Origin: an uncultured bacterium
Lineage (GTDB): Bacteria; Hydrogenedentota; Hydrogenedentia; Hydrogenedentales; SLHB01
Direction of reading: 5' to 3'
Assembly (NCBI GenBank): GCA_937928585.1
Contig: CALEZK010000606.1
Span: forward strand, 1 to 12,000
DNA: 12,000 nucleotides
The notes beneath the pieces are model-generated. The model searched no databases and was not told the origin of the DNA. It worked only from the letters and a program-made list of their open reading frames with translations. The position numbers and the translations under genes are program-made. Shown piece by piece: positions 1-8,215 of the stretch. The number at the start of each line of letters is the position of its first letter. Positions within the stretch are counted from its first letter, which is position 1.

Positions 1-1458
1 ATCATCGCCGGGATAGTTACCCTCGGCAGTCGCCCTCAATACGTTGAACTCTTCTCCGGCCTGTCTTCGCAGGACATGGTCGCGGTGCAGGGCCGACTCG
101 ATCAGGAAGGCGTGCCCTGGAAAATCGACAGCACGGGCAAGGTAATCTCCGTTCCCTTGCAGAACCGCAGCGACATGCTGGTGAAGATCAACGGCGCGGG
201 CCTTGTCACTTCACAAGGTGGCATCCCCGGATTCGAAATTTTTGATTCCGCCAATCTCATGCAAACGCAATTCACGCAGGACGTGAATCTGCTTCGCGCG
301 AAGACGGGCGAGCTTCAACAACTGCTGGGGCGGTTCAGTTTCATTCGCGGTTCGTACGTGAGTATCGGCGAAGCGAAGGACGAACTCTTCACGCAGGACG
401 AGAAACCCACCGAAGCGACCGTAACGCTGGACGTGATCGGCTCGCTGAATGAAGAGCAGGTCAAGGCGGTGCTGAATACCGTTTCATCCGCGATTGCGGG
501 CCTTTCGCGCGAACACATTAACCTCGCAACGACGGACGGCAAGATACTGCATGCGCCCGCGGAAAGCGGGTTTGATTCGATTGCGACTTCCAAGTTTGAC
601 CTTGCCCGCACCTATCGCAATGAGCTAAAGCGCGAAGCGGAACGCTCGCTGGCTAGCCTGGGCGTTCGCAGCGTGGTGACGCTTTCATTGGACGTGGATC
701 ACAGTACGCGCAAGGAGACTACCGAATCCGTGAAGGAAGGCGTGCCGCTGAGCACCTACCTTACGGAGAATTCCACCAAGAATATTGACGTTGCGCCGCA
801 AGGCCCCGCGGGGGCGCGCGCGAATCTTCCCGAAGACGCGCAGAGCGGCGGCAGCCAGGGCATCGAGCAGACGCAGACGATGGAAATCCAGAACATGGAG
901 CCATCACGAACAACGACCGAGACGGTCACCACGCCGGGCACCGTAAAAGTATTGGGCGCGACGGCGATCGTCGAAGGCAAGTATGAAGACGAGTTGGACG
1001 AGCAGGGCGCGCCGACCGGCAAAAAGAATTACGTCGAGCGCACAAAAGAAGAGCTGGAGAAATACAAAGACCTCGTTGCGATGGCCGTTGGGGTCTCGAA
1101 CGAGAATATCACGATAAGCGACCATCCCTTTGAGCTGGCGCAACTTGCTACGGCAATGCCCTCCACGGGCGAGGTTGCGGCGCCAGCAAGCGGCCTTCCC
1201 TTCGGCACTGCGCAATTGGACGGTATAATTAAGGCAGTGGCGATCATATTGCTGTTCTTTGTGGTCCGCTTCCTGGCGCTGCGCGCAACGGTGCGCAAAG
1301 AGCGGATGGATGACGATGTGGCAATTGATTTGCCAACAGCCAGCCCGGAAGAAATGCGCAAGCGCGAGATGGCAACCGAAGTGGAACGTGTATCGCAAGA
1401 GCAACCCGAGACCGTGGCATCGCTGCTCCGCACGTGGTTGAACGAGCCGGAGGAATAG
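1..1458 (+). CDS. fliF: Flagellar MS-ring protein FliF (5' partial)
   Basis: FliF forms the MS ring in the inner membrane, the base on which the rotor and export gate are built. The frame is open at base 1, so the gene begins upstream; the ATG at 76 is internal. The first visible residues (IIAGIVTLGS) look like the end of the first membrane helix. They are followed by the N-terminal ring-building domain (QYVELFSGLSSQDMVAV...), typical of FliF/YscJ proteins. A glycine/glutamine-rich segment near 835-900 is the periplasmic linker. A second membrane helix lies at about 1219-1281 (AVAIILLFFVVRFLAL). The cytoplasmic tail ends in QPETVASLLRTWLNE, the conserved FliG-binding peptide. 485 residues are visible against a usual total of about 530-560, so only the N-terminal tail and most of the first helix are missing. 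The last codons carry the ribosome binding site of fliG. Confidence 0.97.
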   Translation: MIAGIVTLGSRPQYVELFSGLSSQDMVAVQGRLDQEGVPWKIDSTGKVISVPLQNRSDMLVKINGAGLVTSQGGIPGFEIFDSANLMQTQFTQDVNLLRAKTGELQQLLGRFSFIRGSYVSIGEAKDELFTQDEKPTEATVTLDVIGSLNEEQVKAVLNTVSSAIAGLSREHINLATTDGKILHAPAESGFDSIATSKFDLARTYRNELKREAERSLASLGVRSVVTLSLDVDHSTRKETTESVKEGVPLSTYLTENSTKNIDVAPQGPAGARANLPEDAQSGGSQGIEQTQTMEIQNMEPSRTTTETVTTPGTVKVLGATAIVEGKYEDELDEQGAPTGKKNYVERTKEELEKYKDLVAMAVGVSNENITISDHPFELAQLATAMPSTGEVAAPASGLPFGTAQLDGIIKAVAIILLFFVVRFLALRATVRKERMDDDVAIDLPTASPEEMRKREMATEVERVSQEQPETVASLLRTWLNEPEE

Positions 1459-1462
1459 GGGT

Positions 1463-2488
1463 TTGTCTCCCAAGCCGGTAAAAGAGCTGGATGGCCGCAC
1501 AAAGGCTGCGGTGTTCCTGGCATGTCTTGGACCCAAGATTGCCAGCCGCGTGCTAGCGAAACTTGGTGAAGACGAAATCGAGCAGCTCACCCTAGATCTA
1601 TCCAGTCTTGGCGCGGTCGAGCCGGAAGTGCGCGAACGCATCGTCGAAGAGTTTCACCAGATGTATCTCGCCAACCGCTATGTGACCGCGGGCGGCGTGG
1701 ATTATGCGCGCAATCTGCTTGAGTCTGCCCTTGGCCCCGAGCGCGCGATGGAAATGCTGACGAAACTGCAGAGCAGTTTGACGGAAGTTCCGTTCGAGTT
1801 CTTGAAGCGCGCCGACCCCGCGCAGATTTGCACCTTCATTCAGGATGAACATCCGCAGACAATTTCGCTGATCCTCGCGCACCTTTCGCCGAAGGTTTCG
1901 AGCATTATTCTTTCCGCATTGCCGCAGGAACTGCGCGCGGAAATCATCATTCGCATCGCGGGCATGGATCGCACGCCACCGGAGATTGTGCGCGAGGTGG
2001 AGCGCGTGCTCGAGCGCAAGATGGCCAACGTCTTCAGCCAGGGCTTTACCTTCGCTGGTGGTGTGAAGGAAGTCGCGGAGATTCTGAACAACATCGACCG
2101 GGGTTCGGAAAAAACCATCATGTCCGCGCTGGAAGAACGCGATCCCGAGTTGGCGGAAGAGATCGCGCGGCTGATGTTCACGTTCGACGACGTAATCAAG
2201 GTCGAAGACAGCGGAATCCAAAAGGCGCTGCGCGAAATCGATCAACGCGACCTGGCGTTGGCGCTCAAGACCGCGCAAACAGAACTGGCCGACAAGATCC
2301 TGCGCAACATGTCCGAACGCGCGCGCACGATGATCAAGGAAGAAATGGAATACATGGGCCCGGTGAAGTTGAAGAACGTGGAAGAGGCCCAGATGAAGAT
2401 TGTCAGCATCATCCGACGTCTGGAAGATGCGGGCGAGATCGCGATCAACCGCGGCGGCGCCGGCGGTGGCGACGAGATCGTGGTCTAG
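1463..2488 (+). CDS. fliG: Flagellar motor switch protein FliG
   Basis: FliG is the rotor protein that binds FliF and takes up torque from the stator on the cytoplasmic face. The 341-residue length is normal. The N-terminal FliF-binding domain (residues 1-100, GRTKAAVFLACLG) comes first. The EHPQT motif follows at 129-133 in the middle domain, then the hinge-like MFTFDD segment. The C-terminal torque domain keeps the charged pattern ALKTA...ILRNMSERARTMIKEE and the closing VSIIRRLEDAGEI. The start is TTG at 1463. It is chosen because GGAGG at 1449-1453, inside the end of fliF, lies 9 bases upstream and the protein begins where FliG normally does. Only 4 bases separate it from the fliF stop. 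The C-terminal tail is glycine-rich (RGGAGGGDEIVV), which is not unusual. Confidence 0.98.
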   Translation: MSPKPVKELDGRTKAAVFLACLGPKIASRVLAKLGEDEIEQLTLDLSSLGAVEPEVRERIVEEFHQMYLANRYVTAGGVDYARNLLESALGPERAMEMLTKLQSSLTEVPFEFLKRADPAQICTFIQDEHPQTISLILAHLSPKVSSIILSALPQELRAEIIIRIAGMDRTPPEIVREVERVLERKMANVFSQGFTFAGGVKEVAEILNNIDRGSEKTIMSALEERDPELAEEIARLMFTFDDVIKVEDSGIQKALREIDQRDLALALKTAQTELADKILRNMSERARTMIKEEMEYMGPVKLKNVEEAQMKIVSIIRRLEDAGEIAINRGGAGGGDEIVV

Positions 2489-2504
2489 GCACGGCAGCAC
2501 GCGT

Positions 2505-3149
2505 GTGTCGAAAGTATTCAAGAGTTCAGCCCCGCTAGCGGCGAAGCCCCCGCGCCCAGGGCGCAGCGTGTCGGAGTACGAACGCCCAGACTTGAACCAA
2601 ACGCCGGTGCTCGATGGGGAACTTCTTGAAGGGGAATCTGCTGTCGCACGGGCCGAGCGTGTTTTTAGCGAGGCGTATGCCGCGGGATTCCAGCAAGGCG
2701 AATCGGCGGCGCTGGCACAGTTTCAACAACAAGTCGGCGAAGCGCATAGCGCGCTCGAAAGCGCGGCACTCGCCCTGCAACAGGCACATGCGGCGTTTCT
2801 CGATTCGCTCGAACCGCAACTGGTCGAACTCGCCAAAGTGATGGCGTCAAAAATTTTGCGCCGCGAAGCCACCACCGACGACGAACTTGTACGTCGGACC
2901 GCGCGCGCCGCGATGGAAAATTTGACGGAACGCCAACTCGCGATTGTTCATCTCAATCCGGACGACATCGCAGGGCTTACGCAGCGGGGCGTCTCGATAG
3001 AAGCTGAGTTCCAATCGTTCGAGCGCGTCGAGATTGTGCCGGATGACGCGGTGCCACGCGGCGGATGCACGGTCGAGACCAAGACGGTAGACGTCGACGC
3101 GCGGCTTGATACGCAGTTGGCGCGCATCTTCGACGCGCTGGAGGAATAG
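2505..3149 (+). CDS. fliH: Flagellar assembly protein FliH
   Basis: FliH binds FliI as a dimer, regulates the ATPase and docks it to the export apparatus. I place the start at GTG 2505, giving 214 residues beginning MSKVFKSS, like other FliH proteins. The frame is open further back to 2400, but that would overlap fliG by about 90 bases and add an atypical basic, serine-rich stretch. No strong ribosome binding site precedes 2505, so initiation may depend on coupling with fliG, which ends 16 bases upstream. Visible features are the AxxxG-type helix YAAGFQQGESAAL (about 58-70), a long glutamine/alanine-rich coiled coil to about 100, and the FliH C-terminal domain with VELAKVMASKIL and the terminal VPRGGCTVETKTVDVDARLD. 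The final GAG GAA TAG supplies the ribosome binding site of fliI. Confidence 0.93.
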   Translation: MSKVFKSSAPLAAKPPRPGRSVSEYERPDLNQTPVLDGELLEGESAVARAERVFSEAYAAGFQQGESAALAQFQQQVGEAHSALESAALALQQAHAAFLDSLEPQLVELAKVMASKILRREATTDDELVRRTARAAMENLTERQLAIVHLNPDDIAGLTQRGVSIEAEFQSFERVEIVPDDAVPRGGCTVETKTVDVDARLDTQLARIFDALEE

Positions 3150-3152
3150 CGG

Positions 3153-4466
3153 GTGGCAATTGCGCTTGAGAAGCGGGTTGAGCGCGCGCGGAACGCGCGC
3201 TCGATTGCCACGTACGGAAAAATTGTTGATGTAGTGGGCCTCACGATTGAAGCAACCGGCCCGCCGATGCACATCGGCGACCTTTGCTACATTCGCCCAC
3301 CGCGCGGTGGCGAAATTGTCCCGGCGGAAGTCGTCGGATTCCGTGGCCATCGCATTCTGCTGATGCCCTTGGGCGATATGGCGGGCATCGCGCCGAACAG
3401 CCTCGTCGAACCGACCTTCAGCCCGCAATCAGTCCGCGTCGGGCTCGAATTACTGGGAAGAGTGATAGGAAGCATGGGGCTTCCGCTCGATGGCCGGCCG
3501 GTGCCGGCGTGCACCCAGAAAGTTGCGCTGTCTGCTTCTCCCCCATCGCCATTGCAGCGCAGGCGCATCACCGAGCCGATTGGAACGGGGATTCGCGCGA
3601 TTGACGGTTGCAACACGATCGGCAAAGGCCAACGCGTCGGCATTCTCGCGGGCAGCGGCGTTGGCAAGAGCAAGCTGATAGGGATGATCGCGCGAAACAC
3701 GAGCGCGGACGTAAATGTGATTGCGCTGGTCGGGGAACGGGGCCGGGAAGTCCGCGAGTTTATCGAGGCCGATCTCGGGCCACAGGGCCTTGCCCGATCC
3801 GTCGTGGTCGTCGCTACTTCAAACGAACCGGCGTTGATGCGCATCAAGGGCGCGCTCGTGGCGACCGCCATCGCGGAATGGTTTCGTGAACAGGGCGCGG
3901 ACGTGCTGCTCATGATGGACAGCGTGACACGGTTTGCGATGGCGCAACGCGAAGTGGGGCTCGCGGTCGGCGAACCGCCCACCACGCGCGGCTACCCGCC
4001 GTCGGTGTTTGCGCTCTTGCCGAAACTGTTGGAACGCGCGGGCACCTCGGACAAAGGCAGCATCACTGGTATCTATACCGTGTTGGTGGAAGCAGATGAC
4101 CTGAACGATCCCGTGGGCGATTCGGTCCGCAGCATACTCGACGGACATATCTCGCTTTCGCGCGCGCTGGCAAGTCGAAATCATTATCCGGCGATCGACA
4201 TTCTGGAAAGCGTCAGCCGGTGTATGATGGATGTCGCGCCTGAAACGCACCGCATGCTCGCGGGCGAACTACGGCGCGTACTGGCGACGTATCGCGAAGC
4301 CGAAGACCTTATCAACATCGGCGCCTATGTCGATGGCAGCAATCAGGAGATTGACCGGTCGATACGATTGATTCCCGGCGTGAAACGGTTTTTGCAGCAG
4401 GGCATCTCGGACGCGACGAAGTTTTCGGATGTTCAAGGCTTGTTACATAAAGCCCTCAAGGGATAA
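3153..4466 (+). CDS. fliI: Flagellum-specific ATPase FliI
   Basis: FliI is the cytoplasmic hexameric ATPase of the flagellar type III export apparatus, related to the F1 beta subunit. It is 437 residues, normal for the family. After an N-terminal barrel domain comes the nucleotide-binding core: Walker A GSGVGKS at 167-173, GERGREV at 194-200, Walker B VLLMMD at 251-256, and the type III ATPase signature PPTTRGYPPSVF at 275-286. The C-terminal helical domain runs to the end. The residue after the P-loop serine is lysine where threonine is more common; the loop itself is intact. The start is GTG 3153. GGAGGA at 3140-3145, within the end of fliH, lies 7 bases away. The gap to the fliH stop is 3 bases. 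Confidence 0.98.
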   Translation: MAIALEKRVERARNARSIATYGKIVDVVGLTIEATGPPMHIGDLCYIRPPRGGEIVPAEVVGFRGHRILLMPLGDMAGIAPNSLVEPTFSPQSVRVGLELLGRVIGSMGLPLDGRPVPACTQKVALSASPPSPLQRRRITEPIGTGIRAIDGCNTIGKGQRVGILAGSGVGKSKLIGMIARNTSADVNVIALVGERGREVREFIEADLGPQGLARSVVVVATSNEPALMRIKGALVATAIAEWFREQGADVLLMMDSVTRFAMAQREVGLAVGEPPTTRGYPPSVFALLPKLLERAGTSDKGSITGIYTVLVEADDLNDPVGDSVRSILDGHISLSRALASRNHYPAIDILESVSRCMMDVAPETHRMLAGELRRVLATYREAEDLINIGAYVDGSNQEIDRSIRLIPGVKRFLQQGISDATKFSDVQGLLHKALKG

Positions 4467-4472
4467 CGACGA

Positions 4473-4931
4473 ATGACCCGGCCTTGGCACAAATACGCGG
4501 CGCTCGTGCGCATGCGACAACGCCAGGAACGCCTGAAAGCACAGGCGTTGGCGGAAGTGCGCCGCCAGATTCAATTCGCCGAACAGCAACGCGACGCCTT
4601 GACGGGTGAACAGCGTCGCATATTGGATGAGGCAGGCCAGGCTACGCGGCTGTCAATCGACGCCTACAAGGCCCAATCGTTTATTCACTACGAGCGACAC
4701 CTTGCACGGCTAGCTGTCGACAAGGATGCTGAGATTCACGCACTGCGCAAAGAGGAAGACCGGCGTCGCGGCACGCTGGAAGACGCGATGAAACAACGCA
4801 AGGTCGTTGAGCAACTTTCCGAACGTGTTCGCCTCGCATTTCTGGAACATGTGCGCAAGGAAGAACAAAAACAGTTTGACGAGATCGCCTCGGTGCGCTC
4901 CGCGCTTGAACGGAGACCGGCAAGGCCATGA
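4473..4931 (+). CDS. fliJ: Flagellar export stalk protein FliJ
   Basis: FliJ is the short coiled-coil stalk that inserts into the FliI ring and links it to the FlhA gate, similar to the gamma subunit of F1. The 152 residues fit the usual length of about 145-150. Nearly the whole protein is charged, glutamine-rich helix with heptad-like spacing (e.g. RMRQRQERLKAQALAEVRRQ), with almost no glycine or proline inside. The assignment rests on this pattern plus the position directly after fliI; FliJ sequences are poorly conserved. The ATG at 4473 follows AAGGGA at 4458-4463 by 9 bases and the fliI stop by 6. The stop overlaps the next start as ATGA, so the two are probably translationally coupled. 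Confidence 0.9.
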   Translation: MTRPWHKYAALVRMRQRQERLKAQALAEVRRQIQFAEQQRDALTGEQRRILDEAGQATRLSIDAYKAQSFIHYERHLARLAVDKDAEIHALRKEEDRRRGTLEDAMKQRKVVEQLSERVRLAFLEHVRKEEQKQFDEIASVRSALERRPARP

Positions 4932-5500
4932 GATTCTACGTCATCATTACAATGTCGATTTTCGCGGGGTTCGCGGCGCTTGGTCTCGCGATCTACCTCT
5001 CGGGCGCGCTCACGCAGGAAGGTCTCCGGAAACTGCTTGACGTAGAGCCTGCGCCAGTGGAAACCACCGACGCGCCCGCATCGGAAGTGCAGATTCCGGA
5101 AGTGGTCAAAGCATTGAACGAGCGGGAAGCCGATCTTGACGCGCGCGAAGCGGCGTTGAAGACCGAGACCGCCCGGCTCGAAGAGTCCCGCGCGCAACTG
5201 GAAGAACTGCGCGCGGTGTTGCGCGACCTTGTCGCGGATGCGAGCAGCTCGCTGGATCAGGCGGATGCGGGGAAGCAGGCGCGCTTGCAGAATGTCGCAA
5301 TGTCGCTCGCGGCGATGAAAGGCCCGCAAGCCGCGGAGGCCATCAGTTCCTGGGCGCCGGAAGATGCCGCTGTCGTGCTTCAAATGATTGAGAAGCGCGC
5401 GCGCGGTAAAATCCTCGACAGCCTTACGCCGGACCAAGCCGCGGCAATCCTTCGCGCAATGGAAAATGTAGAAGTCCCCCTGCCCGTTCCCGCGCCGTAG
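4928..5500 (+). CDS. MotE/YlxF-like flagellar protein with MgtE_N-type domain
   Basis: A 190-residue protein with one N-terminal membrane helix or uncleaved signal anchor (about residues 3-25, IITMSIFAGFAALGLAIYL). A charged coiled coil follows (about 58-102, EREADLDAREAALKTE). The C-terminal helical repeat (about 117-180) contains AMKGPQAAEAISSWAPEDAAVVLQ and ILDSLTPDQAAAILRAM, the pattern of the MgtE N-terminal domain, which is also structurally similar to FliG domains. This layout is that of the MotE/YlxF family. MotE in rhizobia is a periplasmic chaperone of MotC, and YlxF sits between fliJ and fliK in the Bacillus fla/che operon with no settled role. The position here is the same. A role at the stator or motor is therefore likely but inferred. 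It overlaps fliJ by 4 bases. A run of Pro/Val ends the protein. Confidence 0.85.
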   Translation: MRFYVIITMSIFAGFAALGLAIYLSGALTQEGLRKLLDVEPAPVETTDAPASEVQIPEVVKALNEREADLDAREAALKTETARLEESRAQLEELRAVLRDLVADASSSLDQADAGKQARLQNVAMSLAAMKGPQAAEAISSWAPEDAAVVLQMIEKRARGKILDSLTPDQAAAILRAMENVEVPLPVPAP

Positions 5501-5661
5501 TATCGCTACGCTCCGCACTTTTCTTTTCTAATTGCTCCCCCACTGTCGAACCCGTCACATTGGCGCGGTTCACTTTTATGCTCTCCCCAACTACGCAACG
5601 TGACCTGTGGTTGCGTTGCGATTTGGCCTAACCAACGTTTAATTGAAAGGAGGTGAATCAT
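5501..5661 (+). promoter_or_regulatory. fliK leader with alternative hairpins and strong Shine-Dalgarno
   Basis: A 161-base gap without a gene, long for this compact operon. Two inverted repeats compete for the same bases: ACGCAAC 5593-5599 with GTTGCGT 5610-5616, and CGCAACG 5594-5600 with CGTTGCG 5614-5620. No T-run follows, so neither looks like a terminator. A weak sigma70-like pair is possible (GTCACA 5554-5559, 17 bases, TATGCT 5577-5582), matching 4 of 6 positions each; this is not convincing alone. AAGGAGGTGA at 5647-5656 is a near-complete complement of the 16S rRNA 3' end and is the clearest element. It rules out the GTG at 5653 as the fliK start, because that codon lies inside it. 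Confidence 0.4.
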
Positions 5662-7254
5662 GTGCAAATCAGCACGATTGAAGTACGCACGGAAGGTGTA
5701 GAACGCAACGGTCCCTCAAAGAAGAACAAGGGGCGCGATGACGGCAATGCGGAATCGGTTTTCGCATCGCTCTTCGCGCAAGCCAAGCAGGATACGCCCC
5801 GTGCAAAGGCTGCCGAAGCAAAATCGGACGACGAAAACGCTCCAAATGAAACTGCCGGCGTGAAGACGCAACAGAATCGGAAAAGTGAAACGGGTGGTCC
5901 GATTGCGGAGGCGAAGCCGGATGCAAAACCTGTTGTCACGAACGAAGGCGACGCCGCAGCGAAAGCGGAAGGCGAGCCCGAGCAGGTCAGCAGCGCGGCT
6001 ATCAGCCAACCGCGGCAAACGGCGAAAAGCACGGCGAAGTACGTCGTGAATCCGTCGCCTGCGGGCGAAGTTGCGGTAACGGCCAAAGCACCGGCCGCAA
6101 GTCCGCCGGTATCGGTCCTGAACCCGGTTCCTAATGCCGACAACTTCGAGATACCGACGGTATCGCCTGCCGCAAAGGCTGTAGCGACGCCACTCGTGGC
6201 GGAAGTGCTGGGCAATGTTGCGGGCACGCCGGTGATCGCGGATCAGTCAGCAAGTAGCGCTGCTGGCATCGCGACGGTCGTCGTGGCGGAGCCAGTCGCG
6301 AAAGCATCGGCGGAACCGGTGGTCGAAGCCAAAGCATCGACAATCCCCGACGGGGTAGTAGTCGACGAGGTGGTCGTTGAACCGGCGAAGCCTGAGTTCA
6401 CAGAAGTGCCGTTGGCTACGAATAGCAAGGCGGTATCAGGTGAGAATGCAGGCAAAGCGACCGAGTCGGTAAACGCCAGGCAAGCGTCCGCGGAAACCGC
6501 TCCCGCTCCACTACAAACGAGCGGAGTCGTATCCGAAGTCGATTCCAACGTCGCCGACGAGGCAAAAGTCGCAGTAACACAAGTCGACGAGACAAACGGT
6601 GAACCGGCGGCCGAATCAACTCCTTTGGGAGTCACGGTCGAGCCACTCGAAACCGCGGTCGAAGCGGACGAAAGCCTCGCCCAGCCGGTTCAAACTTCGC
6701 GACAAGTGACGGAGTCGGCTTCGCCGGACGGCGCAATCCGCACCACGATGGTGACGGAACTCCGTACGGAAGGAAACACCGGCACCGTGCAGCGCGAGGT
6801 GACTGTCGTAGAACGCACGACGTTGCAGGCACTGCCGGATCAGGCGTTGCGCGGCATTCGTTATCTCATTGGCAACGGTGAGCAAACGATGCGCGTTCGA
6901 TTGTTGCCGGAATCGCTTGGCGAAGTGCGATTGGAAGTGACCACATCGCGGGGCGACGTGACCGTCAAGCTTGCAAGCGCAAGCGCGGCGGTTCGCGAGA
7001 TTCTGCAGACCCACGCGCCCGGCCTTCGCGACGCCCTGTCACAGGATGGCGCGCAAACAGTGCGTGTCACGGTCTCGCAGGACATGTCGTCCAGCTCGTG
7101 GCAGTCCAGCAACGCGCAACGCCAAGGCTCGCAGCATGGCGGCGCGCCGCGAGAACACTTCGGCGCGGCATATGCCCCGCCCAAGCAAACACCACCCTCC
7201 GCCGGGGCACGGCGGGAGCCCACCCATAACGGGCGGCTCAACGTATTTGCATAA
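5662..7254 (+). CDS. fliK: Flagellar hook-length control protein FliK
   Basis: FliK is exported as the hook grows, measures its length and switches export specificity to late substrates. 530 residues. The N-terminal part is charged and the long middle (about 40-380) is a low-complexity Ala/Val/Pro/Glu/Lys-rich region, as expected for the ruler. The conserved C-terminal Flg_hook domain is at about 390-475, with ALRGIRYLIGNGEQTMRVRL, LLPESLGEVRLEV and VKLASASAAVREILQ. The tail is Gln/Ser/Gly/Pro-rich and disordered. I choose GTG 5662, 8 bases after the GGAGG core, rather than GTG 5653, which is inside the ribosome binding site. An out-of-frame ATG at 5660 overlaps this start and would encode only 13 residues. 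The length is at the upper side for FliK, and the sequence cannot say whether the hook is longer. Confidence 0.93.
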   Translation: MQISTIEVRTEGVERNGPSKKNKGRDDGNAESVFASLFAQAKQDTPRAKAAEAKSDDENAPNETAGVKTQQNRKSETGGPIAEAKPDAKPVVTNEGDAAAKAEGEPEQVSSAAISQPRQTAKSTAKYVVNPSPAGEVAVTAKAPAASPPVSVLNPVPNADNFEIPTVSPAAKAVATPLVAEVLGNVAGTPVIADQSASSAAGIATVVVAEPVAKASAEPVVEAKASTIPDGVVVDEVVVEPAKPEFTEVPLATNSKAVSGENAGKATESVNARQASAETAPAPLQTSGVVSEVDSNVADEAKVAVTQVDETNGEPAAESTPLGVTVEPLETAVEADESLAQPVQTSRQVTESASPDGAIRTTMVTELRTEGNTGTVQREVTVVERTTLQALPDQALRGIRYLIGNGEQTMRVRLLPESLGEVRLEVTTSRGDVTVKLASASAAVREILQTHAPGLRDALSQDGAQTVRVTVSQDMSSSSWQSSNAQRQGSQHGGAPREHFGAAYAPPKQTPPSAGARREPTHNGRLNVFA

Positions 7255-7269
7255 CGAAAGGAGATCGAC

Positions 7270-7797
7270 ATGGGATTGATATCCGAAATCGGATCGGACC
7301 TGCGCGATCTGCTCAAGCCGATTGCACGAGGAAGCGATACCCTATCGCCCTTGAGCGAAGCGGCGGCGGGCACCTCCGTTCAGAAAGCGCTCTTGAGCGC
7401 AATCAAAAGCGGGTCGGACACGCAGTCACCGACGAGTGAACCCAAGAAAGATGAACTGGGCAAGGATACCTTCCTGCAGTTGCTGGTTCAGCAGATGCAG
7501 TATCAGGATCCGCTCGCGCCAACGGACAACGCGCAGATGATCGCGCAGTTGGCCCAGTTCTCCGCGCTCGAACAGATGAACAATCTGAACGCAAACTTCG
7601 AGACGATGTCCGGCAACATCGACCAGCTTAACTTTTTGTCCGCTTCTTCGATGATAGGGCGGACGGTTAGCGGGGTCGGTTCGGACGGCTCGATAATCAA
7701 CGGCGAGGTCAAGGGTGTGACCATGCAGGGCAGCATCGTATACCTCACGATTGGCGACCGGCAGTTGTCCATGGCCGGGGTCCGCTCGATCGAGTGA
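7270..7797 (+). CDS. flgD: Flagellar hook assembly (cap) protein FlgD
   Basis: FlgD caps the growing hook and guides FlgE polymerisation. 175 residues. After a variable N-terminal region of about 60 residues comes the FlgD signature: DTFLQLLVQQMQYQDPLAPTD and IAQLAQFSALEQMNNLN (about 66-106). A short beta-rich C-terminal part (GRTVSGVGSDGSIINGEVKG...) resembles the family's first C-terminal subdomain. The additional FnIII-like domain of longer enterobacterial FlgD is absent, as is common in Gram-positive-type versions. The ATG at 7270 has AAGGAGA 7258-7264 just upstream, with a 15-base gap after fliK. The next gene begins 4 bases after its stop. Confidence 0.95.
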   Translation: MGLISEIGSDLRDLLKPIARGSDTLSPLSEAAAGTSVQKALLSAIKSGSDTQSPTSEPKKDELGKDTFLQLLVQQMQYQDPLAPTDNAQMIAQLAQFSALEQMNNLNANFETMSGNIDQLNFLSASSMIGRTVSGVGSDGSIINGEVKGVTMQGSIVYLTIGDRQLSMAGVRSIE

Positions 7798-7801
7798 CGC
7801 C

Positions 7802-8215
7802 ATGATTAATCGAGTCGATCTACATACGCGGTCCGCAGGCACGTCAACCGGTTCACCGTCCGTGACCCGGCCGGCGACGCCCTTTGCCGAAGTATTGGCG
7901 GGGCAGGTACGCAACGCTTCGAACGTGAAGTTCTCGGCGCACGCATCGCAACGCTTGAATGATCGCCATATAAACCTGACGCAGCAAGACCAGGCGCAGA
8001 TCGCCCGCGCGGTGGACAAAGCCGCCGCAAAGGGATCGCGCGAGACCCTGCTGTTGATGGACAAAATGGCGTTGGTCGTGAGCGTGCCGAACCGGACCGT
8101 CATCACCGCAATGTCGCAGCATGAAATGGGCGACACCGTATTCACCAATATCGACAGCGCAGTGGTAGTCGGAAAAGATCCGGCCGCGGCGTTGCCGGCG
8201 CGAACGGGCCTGTAG
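7802..8215 (+). CDS. Flagellar operon protein, TIGR02530 (flg_new) type
   Basis: A 137-residue protein lying between flgD and flgE. The first 40 residues are variable and Ser/Thr-rich. The core matches my memory of the TIGR02530 flagellar operon family: VKFSAHASQRLNDRHINL, then AVDKAAAKGSRETLLLMDK, then VPNRTVITAM and the closing DTVFTNIDSAVVV. The family is found almost only in flagellar operons with a Bacillus/Clostridium-like order, next to flgD and flgE, and its function is unknown to me. No signal peptide or membrane helix is visible. The ATG at 7802 is preferred over an in-frame upstream start at 7751 that would overlap flgD. There is no clear ribosome binding site, so coupling with flgD is likely. 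Confidence 0.88.
   Translation: MINRVDLHTRSAGTSTGSPSVTRPATPFAEVLAGQVRNASNVKFSAHASQRLNDRHINLTQQDQAQIARAVDKAAAKGSRETLLLMDKMALVVSVPNRTVITAMSQHEMGDTVFTNIDSAVVVGKDPAAALPARTGL

Noticed and set aside
2400..2504. Upstream extension of the fliH frame overlapping the end of fliG.
   Set aside because: The encoded stretch is atypical for FliH, and the GTG at 2505 gives the family's usual MSKV-type start.
1598..2521. Long reverse-strand open frame opposite fliG, about 300 residues.
   Set aside because: It is a by-product of G+C-rich codon use in fliG: His/Arg/Phe-rich, no recognisable domain, no ribosome binding site.
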